From Moorena sp. SIO3I8 (GTDB lineage: Bacteria > Cyanobacteriota > Cyanobacteriia > Cyanobacteriales > Coleofasciculaceae): DNA of 64,000 nt. The DNA lies in assembly GCF_010692325.1 (NCBI RefSeq), contig NZ_JAAHHW010000003.1, positions 144,132 through 208,131 of the forward strand, written 5' to 3'. A program made the translations under genes and the position numbers. This document shows positions 36,525-44,590 of this stretch, in pieces. The notes under the pieces were generated by a model. That model was not told the origin of the DNA, made no database searches, and worked only from the letters and a program-made list of their open reading frames with translations. Positions within the stretch are counted from its first letter, which is position 1. Each line of letters begins with the position of its first letter.

Positions 36525-38078
36525 CTAAGAAAGCTTCGTCAGGAATTCTAAAAATGTTTTAGTTCTTGGTGTTAAGAGAGTGCGGCGATAGGCATCTGCC
36601 GCTTTTTTAATTCCTTCTGCTTGAGTGGGATAGGGATGAATTACGCTGGAAAGCTTACTCAAACCAATCTTATGGACAATTGCTGTAGTCACCTCAGAAA
36701 TCATTTCTCCTGCATGAGTCGCCACAATAGTTGCTCCGAGGATTTGATCTGACCCCTTCTTGTGGTGAATTTTAACAAATCCCTCTTCTTCGCCATCTGC
36801 GATCGCTCGGTCTACAGTACTAAACGGAATTTTAATCGTATTAACATTAAACCCTTTCGCTTGAGCTTCATGTTCATACATCCCCACATGGGCAATTTCT
36901 GGATCAGTATAAGTTGCCCAAGGCATCACCAAGTTACTCAGTTTATATTTACCCAAGCCAAAGGGAGAAAATAGAGTATTCTTAATCACAATCCGTGCGG
37001 CTGAATCCGCTGCATGGGTAAACTTCCAGTCCATGCAAATATCACCAGCAGCATAAATTTTGGGATTGGTAGTCTCAAGGTAATCATTCACCTTCACTCC
37101 TTTACGCTGGTCATACTCTACCCCTACCAATTCCAAATTTAACCCTTCCACATTGGGCGCACGTCCAGCACCGATCAAAATTTCATCTACTGTGACCGAC
37201 TCTTCCAAACCAGTGCAGCTATTGAAGTGTAAGGTTTTACCTGCCTCTGTCTTCTCGACCCGCTTCAATTGGGCACTCAGGACTAAACGGATACCTTCTT
37301 TTAAAAAGACTTTTTGAACAATATCGGCGGCGTCAGCATCCTCTTTATTTAAAATGTGAGAACGGCGATGGAACAGCACCACTTCACAACCTAAACGGCG
37401 GAAAGACTGAGCTAATTCACAGCCAATGGGACCGCCACCAATAACAGCTAATCGATTGGGACGTTCTGTCAGAGAAAATACCGTTTCATTGGTGAGATAC
37501 CCCGCCTCTTCCATGCCCTCAACTCGGGGTCTTACTGCTCTTGCTCCTGTAGCAATTACCGCTTTCTTAAACTTGAGGGTAGTATCGTTTACTTCAATGG
37601 TATCATCACCGGTAAACCGACCATTTCCTAAAAATATATCAATACCATAAGTATCTTTGAAGCGTTTAGCAGAATCGTGATGGCTAATCCCTGCCCGTAG
37701 CCGACGCATCCGTTCCATCACTGCGGGAAAGTCTACTTCAATATTATCTGGAACTTTAACCCCAAAGGCTCCCGCATTGCGCATCTCAGCCACTACCCGA
37801 GATGACCGAATCAAACACTTGGAGGGGACACAACCTACATTTAAACAATCCCCACCCATCAAATGCCGTTCAATCAACGCCACCTTCAAACCAACACCAA
37901 TACCTGCTGCACCTGCTGCTGTAACTAATCCAGCTGTACCAGCACCAATAACTACTAGGTCATAACAATCAACAGGTTTTGGATTAACCCAATCTCCTGG
38001 ATGAACGTAGTTAACCAACCTCTGGTTATACTCGTCCATAGGTGGAACAATAACTCTTTGATATTGAGAACTTGACAT
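36525..38078 (-). CDS. MerA-like FAD pyridine nucleotide-disulfide oxidoreductase
   Basis: 517 residues of the class I flavoprotein disulfide reductase family. FAD motif VVIGAGTAGLV (42-52), redox pair CLNVGC (Cys78, Cys83), NAD(P) motif AVIGGGPIGCELAQSF, and C-terminal interface IHPYPTQAEG. Cyanobacterial copies next to TVP38 genes are often called mercuric reductase, but the N-terminal heavy-metal domain and the C-terminal vicinal Cys pair of true MerA are absent, so mercury reduction is doubtful. The TVP38 gene lies 295 bp upstream on the same strand. The substrate is unknown. Confidence 0.87.
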   Translation of the reverse strand: MSSSQYQRVIVPPMDEYNQRLVNYVHPGDWVNPKPVDCYDLVVIGAGTAGLVTAAGAAGIGVGLKVALIERHLMGGDCLNVGCVPSKCLIRSSRVVAEMRNAGAFGVKVPDNIEVDFPAVMERMRRLRAGISHHDSAKRFKDTYGIDIFLGNGRFTGDDTIEVNDTTLKFKKAVIATGARAVRPRVEGMEEAGYLTNETVFSLTERPNRLAVIGGGPIGCELAQSFRRLGCEVVLFHRRSHILNKEDADAADIVQKVFLKEGIRLVLSAQLKRVEKTEAGKTLHFNSCTGLEESVTVDEILIGAGRAPNVEGLNLELVGVEYDQRKGVKVNDYLETTNPKIYAAGDICMDWKFTHAADSAARIVIKNTLFSPFGLGKYKLSNLVMPWATYTDPEIAHVGMYEHEAQAKGFNVNTIKIPFSTVDRAIADGEEEGFVKIHHKKGSDQILGATIVATHAGEMISEVTTAIVHKIGLSKLSSVIHPYPTQAEGIKKAADAYRRTLLTPRTKTFLEFLTKLS

Positions 38079-38120
38079 TTATAATAACTCCTTTGATAGT
38101 TCAAAATTCAATTAATTTTT

Positions 38121-38365
38121 TAGGGAGTAGGGAGTAGGGAGTAGGGAGTAGGGAGTAGGGAGTAGGGAGTAGGGAGTAGGGAATCGGGAGTAGGGAATCG
38201 GGAATCGGGAATCGGGAACAAAAATTTACGGATCTCTATAACCTTTAACCTTCTAACCTTTAACCTTGGCCAATAGGCCACGCTACGGGAACAACTTCCT
38301 AACCTTTAACTTCCTAACCTTTAACCTTCAACCTTCAACCTGCTAACCTTAAATCTCCTAACCTT
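38121..38365. repeat. GGGAGTA array followed by TTTAACC/CTAACCT array
   Basis: 38121-38219 holds about fourteen units GGGAGTA, later GGGAATC. 38235-38365 is a degenerate CTAACCT/TTAACCT array interrupted by GGCCAATAGGCCACGC. Together they fill the TVP38-reductase spacer. Confidence 0.9.
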
Positions 38366-38372
38366 AAATCTC

Positions 38373-39194
38373 CTAAACTGTCTCCTTAGAAACGCTTTTG
38401 GCTAAAGCCTTCTTAGCCAGATTAGTAATAAAAAGTGTTATTGCCACAGTGGCGATAAAACCAATAATCCGAATTGCCCACTGGAAAGTGGGATTGGTGG
38501 GTGCGTCACCACCACCGATCATGGCCAGGTCTCCAGCCAGAGAACCGATGTAAACGTACATGACTGTTCCTGGAATCATGCCAATGGAGCCTAAGACGTA
38601 GTCTTTCAGAGAAACCCCAGTTAGACCATAGGCATAGTTTAAGAGGTTGAAGGGAAATACAGGAGAGAGTCGAGTCAACAGCACTATTTTGAATCCTTCC
38701 TGACCTACTGCTTCATCAATGGCACTAAACTTGTCATTGCCAGCAATTTTTTGAGCAATCCAGTCCCTAGCTAGATAACGCCCAACCAGAAAAGCAGCCG
38801 TGGCTCCGATAGTGGCTCCGATGAACACATAGATTGAGCCTAAGGCAACACCAAATACTACCCCAGCCCCTAGGGTAAGGATGGACCCAGGCAAAAATGC
38901 TACGGCAGCAATGATATAGATTGCGATAAATGCGATCGCTCCGATGGGTCCAAGACTATCAATCCACTGCAAAGCATTGCGCAGTAGTTCTTGAGGATTG
39001 AATCCTCCACTACTAGCGGATTCCTGTGCGAAACTCGGCTCAGCGTGTACCACCAGTACCATCACCATTGCCAGTAATGTTAATGAAACTAACTTGAAAC
39101 CCTTCATGACGTTTCGGGGATGAGATTGACTGCTTCTTCTTGTACTTATCATGAGTTGGGACCGTTGCAATTCAACTTGAGACATAGTAATCAA
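38373..39194 (-). CDS. TVP38/TMEM64 (VTT, DedA-related) membrane protein
   Basis: 273 residues. A first hydrophobic segment (about 34-55, SLTLLAMVMVLVVHAEPSFA) may be a signal or extra helix. The VTT domain (about 80-235) includes AFLPGSILTLGAGVVFG, GRYLARDWI and the re-entrant loop LTRLSPVFPFNLLNYAYG. The family is associated with lipid handling or membrane homeostasis. The start could be Met4 (MSQVELQ) or Met30 (MKGFKLV); the last would suit a signal peptide. Conserved pairing with a MerA-like oxidoreductase suggests a joint, still undefined, redox/membrane role. Confidence 0.87.
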   Translation of the reverse strand: MITMSQVELQRSQLMISTRRSSQSHPRNVMKGFKLVSLTLLAMVMVLVVHAEPSFAQESASSGGFNPQELLRNALQWIDSLGPIGAIAFIAIYIIAAVAFLPGSILTLGAGVVFGVALGSIYVFIGATIGATAAFLVGRYLARDWIAQKIAGNDKFSAIDEAVGQEGFKIVLLTRLSPVFPFNLLNYAYGLTGVSLKDYVLGSIGMIPGTVMYVYIGSLAGDLAMIGGGDAPTNPTFQWAIRIIGFIATVAITLFITNLAKKALAKSVSKETV

Positions 39195-40054
39195 ATTATC
39201 TAGAGATTCTGGTTATCTTAAATGGCTTGTTTGGGGATGAAATTAACAAAAGTTTATAACTTTACAGGTAAGCTATCAGCTATCAGCTAATGCGCTACTT
39301 GAGATGCTACTTGAGGTGCTATCAGCTAATCCGCTACATTGGTTTAATCTCTGTTACCTCAGCTGACGGCTGACTTCTGACCGCTGACGGCTGACGGCTG
39401 ACGGCTGAGGCCAGTTATGGATTCAGCCTTGAGCCTAGGGCGATCAGCTTTCTAGAGAGTGGCCAACAAACAATTGCAGTATCAATTGCTTGTTGATGAT
39501 CATCATACAATACTTTTTAGGAGCTAAAGCTAGTGAAACTAATTTAAATTTAATAATAATATTTTTTGGGGATTTTCAGCTTAATATTAGCTGATACTCA
39601 GGAAAAAATAAGCTTTATTAATATAGCGGATATTAACTATAAAAAAGTCGATGGGAGATTAATTTTGTAACAAAGTAACAGCAGCTCTGAAAACAGTTGT
39701 TTTTAAGTTATAGCAAAAATTAAATAGTTCAGCTAAATTAAAGCTAAATTTAAAGTTATGGGGGGTATAAGTCACAATCCTATTAGATACTCATGATAGT
39801 CAGGAGTTGCCCAGTAAATCTACATAGCTGTAGCAGTTTTTATTAATGCATCCTAGTAGTTATAGGGTTGGTTTACAAGTTTTGCCTAAGTCCTGTAGCT
39901 GTGAAAACCTTTCCTTAGCAGGATTATTACAGAAGGATACTAAGGGATTGAGTAAACAAAAAAAAAAAGTTTTTTTTAATAAAATTTAACTCGATTGGAT
40001 GGCAAAACTAAAAAAATACTGCTATACTTTCCGTAAAAGCTTGATTTACAAGAC
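39195..40054. other. Gene-free 860-bp spacer, heptads and AT-rich DNA
   Basis: 39270-39415 contains CAGCTAT and CTGACGG heptads with GCTACTTGAGGTGC words. 39480-40050 is AT-rich, with AAGCTAAATT-type direct repeats near 39730. A run of A followed by T at 39957-39980 lies upstream of the next gene and could bend DNA. No gene or RNA is evident. Confidence 0.6.
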
Positions 40055-40756
40055 ATGCAACTGACAACCATGAATCTTAAATCTGCTCAAGAAGACCATA
40101 TTAATTGGATCAAAACTCAGCTAGAACAAACCCAGCGAGAACTTACTGAAGCGGAAGCAAACCTGGTTGAGGTAAAGGCTTTAGTGGAGCAAAAACGGGC
40201 AAACGTTGCCTATTATCAGAATAAGCTTGAAGCCGAACTATCCAGCAACGATATTGCAGCGGAAAACGATATTGCAGCGGAAAACGATGATATTGCAGCG
40301 GAAATATCGAGTGCTTTCCGGGAACTTGAGGTTAATGCTAATCATTTATCTGAACAAGCTCCCACTGTGAATTCAAGTGGCAATGTCGGTCAAGTAACTT
40401 TTGTTGATGAGGAATTAGAAGAGGAATCCTTTGAAGAAAACCAAAGGGAAAACCAAGACGATGAGGAGGGTCAAAAGCGCAATCCCAGAGATATGTTATA
40501 TCCAGAATTTAGAGGTAAGACATTACGGGAAGCGGTAGAGATTATCTTAGATAACTTTGCTGCTCCGGTTAACCGAGAACAGATTGCCAGCAGACTATTT
40601 GATGCCAAATCTGATCATGAACAACTCCGTGCTAAAAACTCCTTGTCTACGGAATTGCGTCGAGGTGCAAAAGAAGGGAGATGGAAGAAAGTGGGACGAG
40701 GTCTTTTTGCTTCTAATTCTTTCCAGGAGCAAGTAACTGATGAAGTTAATAACTAA
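40055..40756 (+). CDS. Coiled-coil protein with C-terminal winged-helix-like domain
   Basis: 233 residues. Residues 10-65 form a coiled coil (QLEQTQRELTEAEANLVEVK). A three-fold NDIAAE repeat (about 66-85) and an acidic stretch (about 115-145) follow. The C-terminal domain (about 148-222: GKTLREAVEIILDNF, VNREQIASRLFD, then GRWKKVGRGLFASN) looks like a HARE/winged-helix DNA-binding fold. I do not recognise a named family. It lies 170 bp before xisH on the same strand, so it may regulate or belong to that locus; that is inference. Confidence 0.7.
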   Translation: MQLTTMNLKSAQEDHINWIKTQLEQTQRELTEAEANLVEVKALVEQKRANVAYYQNKLEAELSSNDIAAENDIAAENDDIAAEISSAFRELEVNANHLSEQAPTVNSSGNVGQVTFVDEELEEESFEENQRENQDDEEGQKRNPRDMLYPEFRGKTLREAVEIILDNFAAPVNREQIASRLFDAKSDHEQLRAKNSLSTELRRGAKEGRWKKVGRGLFASNSFQEQVTDEVNN

Positions 40757-40927
40757 AATTAATAACTAAGAGTTTTAGGTTCAGATCTCTTTTGCCTGGA
40801 AAATGCTCTCATATCAGGAGTGATCGAAATCGAAACCGTACTTGACCCAATTAACCCATAAAAAAGCTGATTCGCTTTTTGCTAACCTATATAATAGACG
40901 TTTGTTGACACCTGTACCTATTTCCCC

Positions 40928-41344
40928 ATGTCTGCTAAGGATCAATTCCATGATCTAGTTAAGGATGCTCTAATCAATGACGGTTGGATCATTACTCACG
41001 ATCCTTATCGCATTGATCTGGGTTTTACCGATATCTACATTGATTTGGGGGCAGAACGCCTGATTGCTGCTGAACGCAATAATGAAAAAATAGCTATTGA
41101 AGTTAAAAGCTTTCTATCAACTTCAAGAATTTCAGAATTCCATGGTGCAATTGGGCAGTTTATTAACTATCGTCTTGCCTTAGAAGATGAGGAGCCTGAT
41201 CGAACACTTCATCTTGCGGTTCCTAACAATATTTACAGTGCTTTTTTCAGTTATCCCTTCATACAAAAGTCGATCAAGCGTAATCAGGTTCCTATTTTAG
41301 TTTATGATATTTCTCAACCAAGGATTACTCAATGGATAAACTAG
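40928..41344 (+). CDS. xisH: XisH family protein (copy 1)
   Basis: 138 residues of the fdxN-element excision controlling factor XisH family. It carries a PD-(D/E)XK-like core: D39 and E58-V-K60 in IAIEVKSF, followed by the helix AIGQFINYRLAL. The start FHDLVKDALINDGWIIT is typical. It overlaps xisI by 13 nt, the usual translational coupling. No xisF recombinase or fdxN element is visible, so a role in excision here is doubtful; these pairs are widespread in cyanobacteria with unknown function. Confidence 0.92.
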   Translation: MSAKDQFHDLVKDALINDGWIITHDPYRIDLGFTDIYIDLGAERLIAAERNNEKIAIEVKSFLSTSRISEFHGAIGQFINYRLALEDEEPDRTLHLAVPNNIYSAFFSYPFIQKSIKRNQVPILVYDISQPRITQWIN

Positions 41345-41670
41345 AGGTGTATCGACAGCACATTCAGGACTTGCTTAAAAAACGCGCCAGTATTAAGTCG
41401 GCTAATCCGGCCATCGAAACCCAGCTCATTTTTGATACGGAACGGGATCATTACCAGATGGTTCATACCGGTTGGAAAAATAACACCACACGTATTTATG
41501 GGTGTTCTGTACATGTCGATATTAAAGATGCCAAGATTTGGATACAGCATGATGGGTCGGAGATTGCGATCGCAGATCAGTTAGTTGAGCTGGGCGTACC
41601 AAAGCAGGATATTGTGTTGGCCTATCAGGCACCGATTATGAGGCAGTATACCGAGTTTGCGGTGGGGTGA
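41332..41670 (+). CDS. xisI: XisI family protein (copy 1)
   Basis: 112 residues, XisI family: VYRQHIQDLLKKRAS, DTERDHYQMVHTGWKNNTR-like core, HVDIKDAKIWIQHDGSEI, and the conserved tail MRQYTEFAV. It starts inside the xisH end. XisI has no known catalytic residues and presumably binds or controls its nuclease-like partner XisH (inference from obligatory pairing). Confidence 0.92.
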   Translation: MDKLEVYRQHIQDLLKKRASIKSANPAIETQLIFDTERDHYQMVHTGWKNNTTRIYGCSVHVDIKDAKIWIQHDGSEIAIADQLVELGVPKQDIVLAYQAPIMRQYTEFAVG

Positions 41671-41895
41671 GCTGTTGTGCATTTAAACTGTATATTAGTC
41701 AAATCAAATAAAAACGATAGATCCTAGTCCTCTTTTGCCAATAGCCATGCATGCCTAAAGCCATTGCTAAAACCTTGATCTGAGCTAACTATTCCTGTAG
41801 TCACCTAATGTTGTAACTTATATTAACCAGTGGTATCTATAATCTAAAACTTGTTCTCGATGCTAAGGCCAGCTAAGTAATTCATAGACTCTGCC

Positions 41896-42462
41896 ATGAT
41901 TGCCAATCCCCAGTCCCAGAAAATGACTGTCGAAGCTTACTTGGAATGGGAACCACGCCAGGAACTTCGATACGAATTTATTAATGGTGACATTTTGGCT
42001 ATGACAGGTGGCAGCATCCCCCACAACGATATTGCGATTAATCTACTAGCTGCGCTACGTCCCCACGTTCGTCCCAAAGGCTGTCGCATCAATATTGCTG
42101 ATGCCAAAGTAAAGGTTACCGAATCTATCTACCGTTATCCAGATGTGGTGGTGAGCTGCGATCAGCGAGATAGAATAGCGATTAACGCGATCCAATATCC
42201 AAAACTTATCGTTGAAGTGCTCTCCCCCGGTACAGAAGCTCTCGATCGGGGGAAAAAGTTCAAAGAATATCGCACTCTACCCAGCCTAGAAGAATACGTC
42301 CTGATCAGCTCTACCGAGATCAACGTCGAGATTTACCGGAGGGGCGAAGGGCGGTTGTGGCTATACACGGCATACCAAGCTGGAGATGTGATCACCCTGG
42401 AGAGCGTTGGTTTTGAGTTTGCGATCGCACTCGTGTATGAAGATATCCCACTAGACCGGTGA
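41896..42462 (+). CDS. Uma2 family (DUF820) putative endonuclease
   Basis: 188 residues of the Uma2 PD-(D/E)XK family, greatly expanded in cyanobacteria. Landmarks: MTVEAYLEWE, RYEFINGDILAMTGGS, YPDVVVSC with the conserved PD, LIVEVLSPGTEALDRGKKF with the metal-binding Glu, and YRTLPSLEEYVLI. Cellular role unknown; often near mobile DNA. It sits between two XisH-XisI pairs, making a three-unit nuclease-like cluster. There is a 225-bp gap before it, so it is probably separately transcribed. Confidence 0.9.
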   Translation: MIANPQSQKMTVEAYLEWEPRQELRYEFINGDILAMTGGSIPHNDIAINLLAALRPHVRPKGCRINIADAKVKVTESIYRYPDVVVSCDQRDRIAINAIQYPKLIVEVLSPGTEALDRGKKFKEYRTLPSLEEYVLISSTEINVEIYRRGEGRLWLYTAYQAGDVITLESVGFEFAIALVYEDIPLDR

Positions 42463-42569
42463 ACTATCTCAGACTAAGGTTTGGTGGTGCGATCGCCCAA
42501 GCAATGATGAATAGATTCGCTCTAGCATATAATTTTACCAGAAAAGCTTCCTGTTTATTTTAAAAGCTC

Positions 42570-42977
42570 ATGGCAAAGGATCCTTTCCACAATGCAGTGA
42601 GAACTGCCCTAGAAAAAGAGAACTGGGTAATTACTGCCGATCCCTATCAACTGAGTGTTGGGGGAGTCGATTTTGAAATTGATCTTGCTGCAGAGCTAAT
42701 CGCTGCAGAACGAGCAGGAGAAAAAATTGCTGTGGAAATCAAAAGTTTTATTGGTCGATCCGTTGTATCCGATTTTCATACGGCCCTTGGGCAATGCATC
42801 AACTATCAATTTGCTCTAAATGAAGTTGATGCCCAACGTAATCTTTACCTTGCCATTCCTGAAACAATTTACCAATCTTTTTTCCAACGACGGTTTGTAC
42901 GATCAGTCATTGATAAGACTCAAATCAATTTACTCATCTATGACCAAACTCAGGAGGTTATTCGGCAATGGCTGTAG
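42570..42977 (+). CDS. xisH: XisH family protein (copy 2)
   Basis: 135 residues, clearly homologous to the copy at 40928 but diverged: FHNAVRTALEKENWVIT, E56-I-K58 in KIAVEIKSF, LGQCINYQFAL. The PD-(D/E)XK-like residues are retained in both copies. It overlaps the following xisI by 10 nt. The divergence between the pairs argues for independent acquisition or old duplication rather than a recent tandem event. Confidence 0.92.
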   Translation: MAKDPFHNAVRTALEKENWVITADPYQLSVGGVDFEIDLAAELIAAERAGEKIAVEIKSFIGRSVVSDFHTALGQCINYQFALNEVDAQRNLYLAIPETIYQSFFQRRFVRSVIDKTQINLLIYDQTQEVIRQWL

Positions 42978-43312
42978 AAGAATCTGTAGAACAATATCGT
43001 CAATGGATTCAGCAATTACTTCTAGAACGAGCCAATCGCAAACCCACCTTCCCGGAAATTGAAACCCAAGCAGTGTTGGACACCGAACGAGATCATTATC
43101 TGTTACTGCACACGGGTTGGAAAGATAACCGTCGCACCCACGGCTGTAGCCTCCACTTAGATATCAAAAATGGTAAAATCTGGATTCAGCATGATGGCAC
43201 CGAAATTGGCATTGCTACCCAATTGCTTGAACTGGGTGTTCCAGCTGAGGATATTGTCCTTGGCTTCCACTCCCCCAACATGCGCCAATACACTGAGTTT
43301 GCTGTTGATTAA
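42968..43312 (+). CDS. xisI: XisI family protein (copy 2)
   Basis: 114 residues, XisI family: QYRQWIQQLLLERAN, DTERDHYLLLHTGWKDN, HLDIKNGKIWIQHDGTEIG, and MRQYTEFAVD at the end. Paired with the overlapping xisH. A repeat block with a MITE-like left end begins 10 bp after its stop. Confidence 0.92.
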   Translation: MAVEESVEQYRQWIQQLLLERANRKPTFPEIETQAVLDTERDHYLLLHTGWKDNRRTHGCSLHLDIKNGKIWIQHDGTEIGIATQLLELGVPAEDIVLGFHSPNMRQYTEFAVD

Positions 43313-43322
43313 CTAGATTTCG

Positions 43323-43500
43323 GGCGTTGCTGAATCTTTCAATGAATAGGAGTAGAGTGGGCATCCTGCCCGCCCCAAAAGATCGCCAAACAGGCAAGAT
43401 GCCTATTCCCCAAACAGGCAAGATGCCTATTCCACGGGTAGAGTGGGCATCCTGCCCGCGCCAAAAGATCGCCGAACAGGCAAGATGCCTATTCCACAGG
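43323..43500. repeat. MITE-like left end followed by GGCATCTTGCC tandem cassette
   Basis: 43323 starts GGCGTTGCTGAATC, the MITE end, but I find no matching right end. 43351-43500 holds two units (about 86 and 62 bp), each with GTGGGCATCCTGCCCGC, CCAAAAGATCGCC and CAGGCAAGATGCCTATTCC; the last word is further doubled in the first unit. Confidence 0.8.
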
Positions 43501-43605
43501 ATTTTTTCCCAGATCCGCTGTTCCCTGTTACCTAAAAACATGTACTTCACCAATTGAAAACCGCTATATTAATAATAATCATAAATAACAATAGCAATTA
43601 AAGCC

Positions 43606-44346
43606 ATGAGTAGCTCGAATCAAAAACACTATAAAAGAATCGGGAGTATCTATGATGATTTGTGGAGTTACTCAGAAGACTACATTAGATTTATGGGGTT
43701 AAAAATCATTGAATATTTACGCTTAACCTCAACAGATAGTCTTGTGGATTTAGGCTGCGGTACAGGACTTTTTAGCCAATCAATTCCGAAGGAAATACAG
43801 TTAGATAATCCGATTATCTGCGTCGATCCTTCTGAAGAAATGCTCTCACAAATCCCCTTAAGCCCTCAATACCAAATTAGGGCAGTAGATGCGATTACTT
43901 TTGTTTCTGAAACCTCAGGTTATAATAAGGTCTATATGAAGGAAGCAATTCATCATATAGACAATAAAGAATTACTATTTAGTAGTTTGTTTCAAAAGCT
44001 AACTAGTGGAGTAATTTTCTTGCTAATCCTTCTGCCTCCTACTATTGAGTATCCTTTATTCAAGAAAGCTTTAGAGCGATATGAAAGAAGGCAGCCTAAC
44101 TATAACGATCTAACTAGTTTACTTGAAAAAGTCGGCTTCAACGTCTCAGTTGATTTTGTTGAATATCTTCAGTCAATTCCTAAAGAACAATACTTGAAAA
44201 TGGTAGCAAATCGCTATATGTCCTTACTGTCATTATTTGATGATCAACAGTTACAGGAAGGTCTAGCAGAAATCTCAGAAAAATATGCTCAACAATCTAT
44301 CCTTGAATTTCCTGACCGTTTTGTTTTTATTACAGCAACTAAGTAG
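43606..44346 (+). CDS. Class I SAM-dependent methyltransferase
   Basis: 246 residues. SAM-binding motif LVDLGCGTGLFSQ (47-59), an acidic second motif CVDPSEEML, and a motif IV-like KEAIHHID. The C-terminal half (about 150-245) is a helical cap with no recognised specificity domain, resembling small-molecule methyltransferases. It stands alone between repeat arrays. AAGCC precedes the ATG, with no strong ribosome binding site. The substrate cannot be predicted. The AT-rich codon use compared with neighbours might hint at transfer. Confidence 0.85.
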   Translation: MSSSNQKHYKRIGSIYDDLWSYSEDYIRFMGLKIIEYLRLTSTDSLVDLGCGTGLFSQSIPKEIQLDNPIICVDPSEEMLSQIPLSPQYQIRAVDAITFVSETSGYNKVYMKEAIHHIDNKELLFSSLFQKLTSGVIFLLILLPPTIEYPLFKKALERYERRQPNYNDLTSLLEKVGFNVSVDFVEYLQSIPKEQYLKMVANRYMSLLSLFDDQQLQEGLAEISEKYAQQSILEFPDRFVFITATK

Positions 44347-44351
44347 TGAAA

Positions 44352-44590
44352 GAGGTTTGCAATTCGGTGAGGTACAAAGTTCGGGATTTTAGGGAGCAGG
44401 GAGCAGGGAGCAGGGAGCAGGGAGCAGGGAGCAGGGAAGAGGGAAGAAGGATAAAATTCTGTGTACTTGATAGTTATGCAAACCGCCGTAAGCTATCAGC
44501 TATCAGCGATTAGCGCTACGCGCACGCTACTTGAGGTGCTATCAGCTATCAGCGATTAGCGCTGCATCGCTACTCCATACTCCCTGTTCC
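44352..44590. repeat. GGGAGCA heptad array between inverted flanks, then CAGCTAT repeats
   Basis: 44388-44446 is a GGGAGCA array. Its left flank (GGTTTGCAATTCGGTGAGGTACA) and right flank (44455-44489, CTGTGTACTTGAT ... GCAAACCGCC) are imperfect inverted complements, giving a MITE-like outline. 44491-44565 holds two copies of CTATCAGCTATCAGCGATTAGC separated by GCTACTTGAGGTG, and 44576-44626 a CCCTGTT/CCCTATT array entering the next gene. Confidence 0.8.

Noticed and set aside
36525-38078. True mercuric reductase (merA)
   Set aside because: Only the general redox pair and FAD/NAD motifs are there; the heavy-metal N-terminal domain and C-terminal cysteine pair are missing, and no other mer gene is near.
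38121-38365. CRISPR array
   Set aside because: The 7-bp units are contiguous with no spacers; repeat length and periodicity do not fit any CRISPR type. The same applies to the other heptad arrays.
40928-43312. Intact fdxN-type excision element
   Set aside because: XisH and XisI are present but there is no XisF recombinase, no fdxN gene and no attachment-site pair visible.
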